64,000 nt of DNA from Rotaria socialis (Eukaryota; Rotifera; Eurotatoria; Philodinida; Philodinidae). The DNA lies in contig CAJNYU010000025.1 of assembly GCA_905331475.1 (NCBI GenBank), forward strand, positions 124,001 to 188,000. The letters are read 5' to 3'. Under the pieces are notes generated by a model. It saw only the letters and a program-made list of their open reading frames with translations, made no database searches and was not told the origin of the DNA. Every line of letters starts with the position of its first letter. Position 1 is the stretch's first letter. The translations under genes and the position numbers were made by a program. Shown one piece after another: positions 22,342-32,983 of the stretch.

Positions 22342-24191
22342 TGACGTTTAATTTATTTCATTGATTTTAAACACTTATGCACTCTCACGTACGACTGATG
22401 GTGAAATGACAGATTTCGTATAGAAATTAAAAAAAAAAAGAGTAAAAATCCAACAGGTTTTTCTCCCACGACAATTGCTGCTTTGTTTACAGAATGCTTC
22501 TTTTCTGATTCACACATGATCCAAGAGAAAATAATTAATTGTAGATGATCAAAGAAATACAATTTAATGATTGTGTTTGTTGATCTTGAAAGACTCAAGT
22601 AACAGCGAAGACAAACGAAATATTTCATTCAAAGTTTGTCATTATCAAAAACAAGGCTGTTCTGTTTCATGATTTTTTTGTTCATTTATTTGAAAGAAAT
22701 AATGGTTTACTTTGAAAATATCGAATCAACATAAGTACGTTTTTCTTTCAAATGAGTGATGAAGATTTTTTTTGTCATACTGAAAAACCAGAAGAAATAT
22801 CTTGCATTTTTTTAATCAGATAGAAACGATTTCATTGACTATTTGACGTCCTGTACATCCTACTAACAGTGAGTAGTATAGGAGCAGTTCGGTTCTATGT
22901 TTACTAAAGAATTGTTTACCACTATAAAAGCAATCAAACGTCATAACTTTAAATGAAGCATTAGAAGTTCAAGGCTATATTATTTTTTTGTATTGACTTG
23001 TTTGTCTGATTTTCTAGATTTCTCCTGTGTTAGATGATCAGTGGAAGATTTTATCTGAGAACATAGCAGAATAGTTATTTTTTCGTGTTGCTCATCATTC
23101 TGCAGTTTACTATTGTTTATTCGTCTTATTTTGCAAGGCAAAACAACTTTTAGATATACTACCCATACAACCATGCTTTCATTATAGCTACTTTTGAAAA
23201 GAATCAGAATTTATTTGAAAATATGTGTTAATGTCAAATATCATCGAAGTACTATCAACACAAATTGATTTAAAACGATCATGTGAATTAACTTTTATGA
23301 TAGATTTTCAAGAAAATATGAAATGAACAAAAAACAACATTGAAACTCGTGAAGTAGGCATAAGAAAGATAGGAGAACAAACATAAGAAAGATAGGAGAA
23401 CAAACATAAGAATACCGGATTCACCGTACAGTTCACGTAGACAAATGATTATAAAACAAAAGAATTTTCTTCTTACCACTTGATTTGGAATTTTGTTATG
23501 TGCATGAAAAAGTAATATTTTTACTGCATTAAATGGATGATCGCATTCTTTCTCTTCAAGGTTCAATCAAACTGGTCTATAAAATTTTTCTGTTGACACA
23601 CTAATCACTATTATGGCATGTCTTTTTCTGACTACAATTGATAATAATGAAAAATCACGAAGAAACTTTTTACTAGACGAAAAATTGATTGACTTATAAT
23701 TAGCAATGCGCAAAATCAATACTGTGTAAATTCTGAGTCAAAAATAAGAATCGTCTTCTTGTTACGTGTCTGGAATTCGTGCAGTAGAAAATATTTTATC
23801 TGTAGATGATATTGTTTTGCTTTTTGCACTACAATATCTGTATTTAGTGTTGTCCTTTAGTTTATACAATAATATAATTGATGTAGTGTATTGCATTCTA
23901 ATTAAATAAATAGAGTTCTGTTGTACGATAATATAGACTGCGTTTTTGCACCCATAAGATTATTCGAAGTATTTTATATTTTCTCTTACAAAAGCAACTT
24001 GGTTATATTGAGTCCATCTGAATAAAAAGCTTAGATTTATTTAAAAAAAATATATACATAGCTTAAAGACAAGCCGAATTTTAATTTATAGCTCGGATAA
24101 TTGTTCTCCATTGAAAATATTTAATCGAATGTTATAGTTACGCTCAGACGTTTTGGTTTATTCGTATCTGCCATTTCATATCATCCATCAT
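22342..24191. other. Intergenic stretch
   Basis: No supported gene. A 21 bp direct duplication, spaced AACATAAGAAAGATAGGAG, lies at about 23355-23410. Short minus-strand open frames here have no family match. Confidence 0.5.
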
Positions 24192-26547
24192 TTAGTTCAT
24201 GTCAACCATCATCAAATGTCGCAAATTACATAAGCCTAGCACAAATAATTTCAACTCTAAGCGAGCTAAATCTTGATCCATACACATTCTATGTTCACCG
24301 CCAAGTGGCATTAGTGCTGCTAAATTCTTTTTATTTTCAGGGCCATTTAAATATATTTCAGGATAAAATTCATTTAGATCATATAAATCTGCCCAATAAA
24401 GTTTGTCTCTTGCTAAATTATAAAATGAAATACAAACTGAATCACTCTTTTTTTTAAATTGAAATCCACTTTTAGGTAATTAATTAATCATCGGTTGTTA
24501 ATGTTCGAGTAGTACCTAATACTCGTGCTACTAAACGAAGTACTTTACCAAGAACACACTCTAAATAAATCAATGAATCCATATGTTCAATTGAAAGACG
24601 TTGACCATTGTATTTAGAAAGTTCTTGTTTTATTTTCTTTTGTACTTCTAGATTGTTACTCATAAAGTAAATAAACTAAGAAAGAGATGTTGATGCTGTT
24701 CCATAGCTAGCTGCAAGAGATGAAAGCATTTCATGCATTACTTCAATACGAGACACTCCTAAAAGTATAAAAATAATTGTAAGCGAAAAGATTTACTGTT
24801 GTTTACTAAATACTATTAAATGGTCTACCTTTCTTCTCTTCTTTCAGTTTGCTTGCTTCGAGTTTTTCATCTTTTTGCAATGAAGTAACTAATGAACCAA
24901 TAAAACTTATTCGTTTACGTTCTGCTCGCATTTCTGATGTCATATTTAATTCAGTGTCAATTATTTTTTTTTTCTAAATATCGATTGATAGTGAGTCGTG
25001 TTCGTCATGCTTTAAAACCTAAAAACCTAAATATTCGACTTAATAATATTGGCAATTGTAATATAGTTTGCATTACATTCATTAGTGAATAAAGTGCTTG
25101 AGCCAATTCATTTTTACTACTGCCTGGACTATCAACAAGTGTTTTTAAATCACAATTACAAGCAATAAAACAAAACACAGCAAGTAATAATCTATGTGAT
25201 TGTTCAACCATACTCACATGAACTTTTGTTGGATTATTATAAGGAATACGTCATTGATCTAACAATTTATCAGTAGAATCTATAATTGTATCTGAATGCA
25301 TAGGAATATTTCCATGGCGAAATAATAAACTAGTAACCCTAGCGTGTGGTTTAAAAGCAGCTGCTCAAATGTTTCATGTTCAGCGTTGCCAAATCTCCTG
25401 ATTTAGCCAGAAGTCTCCTGGTTTTTAGACGTTTCTCCTGGTAAAAAAATCTCCTGGTACCAGGAGCTGCTTTTTGATATTTTCTCCTGGTTTCGCCTGG
25501 TTTTTAAGACTTTTTTTAAACTTGAGTTTTCGTAACATTTGGAATCATAGCGATAAACGGAAAAAAAGAAAAAAAGATACAGAATGATCATAATATGTGA
25601 TGAATTCAATAACCAATCAGATAAAACGTTGGTTCTACTTGACTTTTTTAAAACTAAGATTTCATAAACAAAGTCGGTAGTAGGAACTGATGTACTTTTA
25701 GCTAAAAAGAAAGAATCATCGTACATTTATTGAATGTTTTCGTCACAAAGCATATGAAATTAGTGCAGGGTCAAACTCATCAGCGATTAATCTTTTCCCA
25801 CGATCGGATGTATTTTGAGGTAGAGTTTTTTCTATTTTGTTTGTATAATTTAATTATTGACTGCCAAATAAATAGTAATATAAAGTACGTGTAATAATAG
25901 TTTTTTTCCTTACATATCATTTCGACAAAGATTTTGCTATCACTCTCTTGACAACAGAGAGTAAATAAGCTTTTTCGTGCAAGAAAATCTTAGTTTTCTA
26001 TAAAAAAAAGACTGCGAGACAATTACCTGATCATGAAAAAAGTCTCATCGTTTTTCTAATGGTTTTCGAGAAAAATCTCCTGGGAAACTCCTGTTTTTTT
26101 TTGCGAGAATCTTCTGGTTTTTCAAATTTGGATTTGGCAACGCTGTTTATGTTAATAAATTTCTTTTAAGAATTGATCTCAACCGATCAGACAAATAACC
26201 GCATTTGAATTAATCACTTTGAACTTTTCAGTGAAAACATCTCACTGAGCATCAATATCTGGATGAAAAATTATATATTGTGCATACTCAAGTGAATTTA
26301 TTATTATGAAACGTATTGAGCCAAATCAAAATTGCTAGACATCACCGAAATTTGCTTGTAATTGCAAAATAATTTCTGATAAAGATATAGATTTTTGTGC
26401 AAGTATTCCAGTTTGAAGTCAATTACAAAAGAGAACTTGTAGTCGAATACCTGGTATCGGACCATGCAATGTGAAATAACCAGATGTCAAGTAATAATAT
26501 GTTAGTGTGAAAAAAACGACGATAATAGAAGCCGTAATTAAAAGCAT
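24192..26547 (-). pseudogene. Cytochrome P450 pseudogene split by a DNA transposon
   Basis: Read on the minus strand, pieces follow P450 order: signal anchor MLLITASIIVVFF, proline hinge HGPIPG, then FGDV-stop-QF and FIIINSLEYAQYI, helix-I-like MLSSLAASYGTAST, then NNLEVQKKIKQELSKYNGQR, YLECVLGKVLRL (K-helix), LNEFYPEIY (PERF region), PLGGEHRMCMDQDLARLELK (heme loop). Functional P450s use heme-thiolate chemistry for monooxygenation at the ER membrane. Here the invariant ExxR Glu is Lys and the CxG Gly after the cysteine is Asp. Several in-frame stops are present, and a 765 bp element interrupts the N-terminal part. The gene is dead. The subfamily was not determined. Confidence 0.8.
25381..26145. 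mobile_element. Non-autonomous hAT-like element inside the P450 pseudogene
   Basis: The 765 bp element begins CAGCGTTGCCAAATC and ends GATTTGGCAACGCTG, a perfect 15 bp terminal inverted repeat with the hAT-type CAGNG start. It is flanked by 8 bp TTCATGTT / TTTATGTT (one difference), consistent with an aged hAT target duplication. Subterminal regions carry many copies of TCTCCTGG (at least five on the left, diverged ones on the right), as expected for transposase-binding repeats. No transposase is encoded; the minus-strand 107-codon frame at 25403-25726 is not recognised. Confidence 0.85.
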
Positions 26548-29500
26548 ATTTTTCTCCAAACGACTATATTTATATTAGTTATGACATAAATATGTGATAA
26601 CGTAATGCGTTCTTTTCTTTCAACAAACCATTATGGTGAGAATAGTGTTGAAAATAAAAGCCATGCCTAATGCTGATTTGAAACGAAGTTGTACTAGTAT
26701 ATAGCTGTATCTATCGATTATAACTAATAGTCAAATCAAATATATGTTTGACATGAAAAAAATATTCTTATTATTTTTGTCAGATGATTATTTATAATAT
26801 GTTATTGTTTTCCCTTCTGCTCCATAGCATTACTGCCATATAAAGAAAACTATGTTACTTACTCATTTAAACACTTCGATTTTTCATGTCTAGATCAACA
26901 TTGCATAAACAATAGCATATCAACTATAATACAATTATACCCTAGAGCTTCCTTTTCGTGAAATATATTTATTACTGATTTTCCTTTCGTCAATCGCATT
27001 CACGTTTATTTTACTGCATCAATTGGATTACCCTTCAGTGCGGTAATCTATTTCGTTTCAAGAACTATTTAAAAGCAACTTCTAGTCAAAGCTGAAAAAT
27101 CTCAGAACCAATAGATCTCGATCAATATGGCAAGCGTATTGGTGGATTTAAAAGCTTTCAATGCATGCTCGTAACAGATAATTGGTTTGAGAAAGAGAAA
27201 GAGCAGTCGCAATATCTGTCCATTTTCTCAGCGACAGTAAATCTGATAAGACTAAACATATTTTTCCAGATAGTAGGAAATATTTGACTAGTCGAGCTTC
27301 TTTACTTTTCTTTTATCTGTTTCCTCTAAAGCCAAAAACAAAAATACACTTAAAAGTGCCTGTTTTTTTTGTCTTCTTTTAATCGGGTGTCTATTTCAGT
27401 TGTAGAATCAACCAGATATGCGTTATTTTTTGAAAGAAATAAGATATACTTCCTAGATACCTTTTATTTTTAATAGAAAAAAGTTTCAATTCGATCAAAT
27501 CTACTATAGTTGAGAATTCAAGTATTATTCAAAATTTACTTGTATATTTTTGGGCCTTCGAGTGAAAAAATTCGACCGTTTCCGACTCGATAGTTATATA
27601 TAGATATATCTTCATAAGCATGCATATCAAGTATTTCTCGAGACATGCAGAAAAAAAGGTCAAGGTCCATTTCAAGGCGTGTTATCTTATATATTATTTT
27701 TCACAGTAAATTGTATAAAATATTGAAAAATTGAAGGTCAGTATAAATTGTCAGGGATTCAGAACAATCTACACAGTATAAGTCTTAAGGAGAAGCACTT
27801 CGTCATAAGTCATTCTCTGTAATACTATACTTAATTAAAGTCTTTATACTTCCCGATTATTGCAGACTTGATGACAACAAAGAGCAGTATTGAAAATAAA
27901 ATTGAAAAGGAGTAAATTACTTTCGTAAATCCTCTTGTTATATCATCATATCACACCTGTGCAATTAGAGAAGAGTTATGACGACAGTGATGTCATTATA
28001 TCAAATGACAACACTTAAAATCAATATGACACGTCCAAAGAATTAGATATCATGATGCTTAGAAATGGTAGGTAGGCTAGATGACATTGGAGATTGAAGC
28101 GTGCACGAGAAATTTTCGGAAATCGATATCTCATTAATAAAAAATTAATCATTCGCTTCTTTCATCATTGATCACAAAGCTATTGTGTTAAATAAAATCT
28201 AGAATCTTTAGTAGAATCAGACTTTTTCCGTTCGAAATTGTAAGAAAGATGCTTTGATCAATTGACTCATTGACAATGACAAGCGTCCATTATACAAGTC
28301 ATTATGAAAACCAGTTTATTTATCGATATCAATATGTTCCTAATAGAAGTTACCAGTTGATCCTTTTGTTGATTCATCATCTATCATCATCTGTATTCAT
28401 AGCTGTCTAAGATAGATGCAATGTAAGTGACGGCTGACCTATCTATCTTGCTTTTTCCTCTTTAATTAGCTTGCAGCTTGAAAAACAGAGATTCTAAGAG
28501 AATCTGTACATCTTGACTGTTTCTTAGAAAAAAAACGTAGAATTTACTTCATTAAGGTTAGAAAACGAATAGAATCGAGTAGACCATGAAATTTTGTTTT
28601 GCTGCTTAAATAAACCTTTTTCTATCTTTCTATTTTCAAGATCGGTGCGGCAGAAAATGACTACTCTTGATCTATATGGTGATAAAAGAAAAAAGAAAGG
28701 ATTTCCAGTCGACTAGATAAATGGTGTGCTATGTAGAACACTCATTATATTTTAAATCTTCGTATATTTCCGATGTTCAATAATGGAATAAATGTGAAAA
28801 ATTGAAAATCACTGAATTCTACGCATATTGATTCACTTGATGAGAATTTCTCATGGTATTATTCATCTCACTTAGAATTTCTAGTGTTCAACTCAAGTAC
28901 TTAAAAATTTTAATAAGTTATATATTAATAAGCAATCTTTTAGAAGTGCTATTTGAAAACATGTCCCATAAGGTAGACCATAAAACATAATTGGTTGTTT
29001 CCTTATTTTTGAAAATTCAGCACAATTCTACTTATCTTTTCTTTTTGGTAAGAACTGTCAGTCAGTTCTATTCGACATTAACAGTGAAATCTTAAGTCAG
29101 TTTCTAGTCACATAGAGTTTTCTTTTCATGATTAACATGAAAAAATATTTGCATAGGATCGTGTTGCCATAGACAACATCGCTAGACACTACTTCATTAT
29201 AAAATGCCACATTTCGACAGAAGATATAATGAAACAGCAATGATACAGAAAAACATTAGCCCGAACACTTCGAAATGACGCACATAAAATTATGCAGTAT
29301 TCAATAATCTCATTAGATAATCACGAGAATCATTTGTAATGTTTAACATTGTTTTTTTGCAATGACCTGCTATTTTATGTTTTGATTTAAACAAATCAAA
29401 TTTTAGATAAATCTGTCAACAATTGATTAGTAGGTACGATGGAAACTGATTAGAATGATATTTCTGCTAGTAGAACGCACATATAAGTAATAAAACTGGG

Positions 29501-30546
29501 TAGGTCATCAATATGTACTTATCAAGATGTTGTTTTCTGATGGACCTATTCCAAATATAAGTTAAAATCATCGATAAAATATAGAAATATGAATTCAAAT
29601 AGCTAACCCATAGTTAGTTTAATAGAAAATTTCTAGGGCAATATGGACATTATGAGGGTTATATTACAAATTCCAGGACATGTTTTTGTTTGCCCTCACA
29701 TTCCAATTAGTTAAGATAGTATCATCTTTCGATATTTTTTTCTGTCACATACTAGACTGCGAACTAAACAACAAATAAATGTTGTCGTTTTTTGGATAGT
29801 ATCTAATAAAGAACAAAAATGTATATTTATACGTCAGGCAATTGCCGAGTTAGAATTAAAATTCTTCTATTATGTAGAATAACGATCAGTCAGCATTGAA
29901 TAAGCATAATAGTAGTCAAGGGAATATTTCATTGATATTTCTTTCTCTGAGTGAATGCTGTAAAACCAATTATTTTTCTTTATACTTTACTCTGATGACC
30001 TACACAAGCTTTCAGGCGCATTCTCTAAGGAAAATACTTATTCCAGCTTCAACTGTCATCAGTATATCTACATTATTGTCAACAGCGAGCGATGTCTGTC
30101 AATGTTCTTGTTTTTGTCTTACCCATTAAATACATGAAGACAAGCTGATTCACTGATCAATAATTCCTAGCTAATATATTTGCTTTTCCCTCTGATAAAA
30201 TTGCTCATCATCTGAAAATATTATGATGGAATAAGAAAACGCTTTTCTGTATTCATATGTATATAACAGATTCTTTTGCTCTTATTTTTCTCATGCTTCT
30301 ATGTCTCTGCCGATCGGTGATTGCCTTTGCATTATTTACAAGCTATATATGTTTATTGGAATAAATAGCTACACCTCAAAGGTCGCTAAGAGCGAGGATT
30401 TACTACGTGTGTGCGTATTCATATGTTGATGTGCTATTTTTCTTCTTTCTCTGTCACTCGCTTTTTTTCGCTGATCCAATTCAGATAAATTTCCATCAAG
30501 TAACAAAATAAACTATACGCATCTATCATTTTATTAACCAAAAACG
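26548..30546. other. 4 kb gene-free region
   Basis: AT-rich with no supported coding region, RNA gene or clear repeat. The 77-codon frame at 29896-30129 has no recognisable features. Confidence 0.5.
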
Positions 30547-31623
30547 ATGATCATACGATGCATCGTTCGTGTAATTCTATTCCTTTACTTATTTGTTCAA
30601 AGTTCCTCGACTACTTATCTTCTTTGTACGTCGAAATGTCCTCAAATCACAGTGTCGTTTCTTCAACCATTAAATATACCCGAAGAATGTCAACACAATA
30701 ATACTACAGATATTTACGAACATGGTTTGGTCTGTGTAATTGACTATCGTATCGATTATGATGCTAAGCATATTTATATTAATTTTAAAACTAGTAATGA
30801 TGTCTACAAATTTCAAGAATATAATCAATTAGAATATCTTACTCAAACTATATGGTTAGGTTTTAATGAAGCATCAGGTCAACCAAATATTACGCATCGT
30901 ACGTATGCGTGTAGCACACGTAACGATTGTGCGCGTCAATTTTATTACAATACAATTGAACATTTAATTAGATATGGTGAGCTACAATTAGATCAAATTA
31001 AATCAACATTATATCGACAAACACTATCGGTAAAAAGAAACGCAAGTCGCCGTTGTAAGAATAGTAATACAACAGGTGATCGATCAACAATACGATGTCG
31101 CGATGGTTTATGTTATGCTAATAATGCAAACGAAAAAACATATTGTGCCTACGATCATAGTCCGACATTCTTTAGTGAATTCGAGTATTATATACCCAGG
31201 TTGACGACAAATGAAATAGAATCAATTGAATATAAATGTAACAGACATTTATGTAATAGCAATAAGATGATTAATACAATTAAAGATATTCTTCGTAATT
31301 ATACAAATTGGAATAATATTAACGAAAATCCAATAGACGAAGAATATCCAGATCAAACAAAAGAAGATTATCAAGTAACAGAGAAATATGAAATAAAAAA
31401 GGAAAATCAAACAAAAGAAGATTATCAAGTAACAGAGGGATATGAAATAAAAAAGGAAAATCAAACAAAAGAAGGTTATCAAGTAACAGAGAAATATGAA
31501 ATGAAAAAAGAAAATCAGACAAAAGAAGATTATCAAATTAAATTAAAATCATCAACAGTACGTCAAGATACATCTTATATCTTAATGATTTTAACTTTAA
31601 TCAATCTTCGATTTTTATTTTGA
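30547..31623 (+). CDS. Secreted or GPI-anchored Cys-rich protein with 18-residue repeats
   Basis: An intronless 358-residue frame. Residues 1-22 are a clear signal peptide (IIRCIVRVILFLYLFVQSSS). The ectodomain has many cysteines (SKCPQ, EHGLVCVIDY, YACSTRNDCARQF, RCRDGLCYANN, YCAYD) and ends with YKCNRHLCNSN, a pattern reminiscent of the closing xxCN of Ly6/uPAR (three-finger) domains. Residues about 270-330 are three full tandem units of QTKEDYQVTEKYEIKKEN (31354-31515) plus a partial fourth; ENQT at several unit junctions is an N-glycosylation sequon. The C-terminus TSYILMILTLINLRFLF is hydrophobic, fitting a GPI signal or a tail anchor. The family is not recognised. The Ly6-like link is weak. 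Confidence 0.75.
   Translation: MIIRCIVRVILFLYLFVQSSSTTYLLCTSKCPQITVSFLQPLNIPEECQHNNTTDIYEHGLVCVIDYRIDYDAKHIYINFKTSNDVYKFQEYNQLEYLTQTIWLGFNEASGQPNITHRTYACSTRNDCARQFYYNTIEHLIRYGELQLDQIKSTLYRQTLSVKRNASRRCKNSNTTGDRSTIRCRDGLCYANNANEKTYCAYDHSPTFFSEFEYYIPRLTTNEIESIEYKCNRHLCNSNKMINTIKDILRNYTNWNNINENPIDEEYPDQTKEDYQVTEKYEIKKENQTKEDYQVTEGYEIKKENQTKEGYQVTEKYEMKKENQTKEDYQIKLKSSTVRQDTSYILMILTLINLRFLF
31354..31540 (+). repeat. In-frame 54 bp tandem repeat
   Basis: Three complete 54 bp units and part of a fourth, encoding QTKEDYQVTEKYEIKKEN-type units with D/G, K/G and I/M changes. The low divergence suggests recent expansion and likely length polymorphism. Confidence 0.9.
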
Positions 31624-32983
31624 AATAAAGGTTCTCTTTTTTTCATTTGCACCTTTAGATTTTTTTATAATTAAGATATTATATCTAAATAAATTATTCT
31701 ATTATTTTCAACTAATTTCATTCGAATGAATTTTCATAACTGATTTGAATGCAAGGAAAAAAGCAGTTTTGTTTTGCTGAATATGATGTTTTATTACTCA
31801 GTTCGCTATAATTTAATGAAAAAACGTTCTGCTATTATAATATGTTTCAATCTATTTGTTTCCTGTTGCATACAGAAGTTTACATGAGGCAATTGTTTAT
31901 CGTTTGTCACATATGACAGTACGTGTGATTACGCTGACAAGAAAAATTTGTCGTTATAATTGGACAATAGATCGAGTGTTGCATCATGTGCATCCAGCTG
32001 TTGTTACACTTCTTATGTCGCCGATACACGATGATGCATATTTCACTAGTAAAACTGAACACTCAGATAATATATATAATATTACAAGAAGAAAGTTTCC
32101 TAAAATTTACTGAATATGGATTGTATGGTAATTTAAGATGATAAAAACAGATATGATTAGTATGCATGGGAATTTATTATCTTACTACGTCAACATTTAT
32201 ACTCTATTGGAAGAAAGAAATTTCATCAAGTAGTTATGATTATTAGCTCACAGAAGATATGTTGGAGTATATTTTGTTGAAAGTATCTATCCTCGAGCTC
32301 TCTAAGCCAATCATTTCTATGAAAATAACTGCGAATTATTATTAGGAAATAACAGTTAGAATCAAAACATTTATATTCTAATGTTCTTCTAAGTACAAAT
32401 CATGATGCTATATTTTTCATTCGGTTGATAAGTAATTTTACAGATTAATTGACCTAGTACGGATGATTAATCATCTGTTGTCTGTTTCTAATGTATGAGA
32501 AGAAAATTTTGTATTGTCTGGATGCTGTACAGATAGTTTTTACAAGATAATCAATGTCATATTCTTCAAATCAACAACGAAATTAAGTCTTCATTGATCA
32601 TGCAATATGAAAATTCACGATATTTTATTTTTCTTTAACGGAAAAATTTTACATAAATGATTCTTTTCTATTCGTACCAAGAAATATTAAAATCATCTAT
32701 TTTTTCTTCTTGGAAAAATGTGCGTCAGATTTTATCCGTCTAAGCCAAATTAAATGAATTAGACATTTGTTAATTGTTTATCTCTCGTCGATGAATGATC
32801 AATAAGAATAAGAATATAGATTCTGTTGCTTGTAGTTAGATAAATATATTGACAAAATTGGTCGTTATTTTCAATAAAATAACAATTTAGCCATGCACAT
32901 AAATTTATTTAATATATATATATTTTATGTCGTGTAATGTTTCTAGTAAGAAGTAGTTTCTATTGGTTATAATACAGTATTCA
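31624..32983. other. Intergenic stretch with a possible exon remnant
   Basis: An 85-codon frame at 31856-32113 follows an AG preceded by a pyrimidine-rich run (SLHEAIVYRLSHMTVRVITL). It looks somewhat protein-like but has no family match and no partner exon. The rest shows nothing. Confidence 0.35.

Noticed and set aside
22353..22628. 91-codon minus-strand frame upstream of the glycosyltransferase
   Set aside because: No family, AT-rich hydrophobic composition, lies in the probable promoter/5' UTR.
31249..31536. Minus-strand hydrophobic frames over the Cys-rich protein gene
   Set aside because: Antisense shadow of the 54 bp repeat in the 30547-31623 gene.
31856..32113. 85-codon frame after a possible splice acceptor
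   Set aside because: Looks partly protein-like but has no partner exons or family; mentioned only within the intergenic entry.
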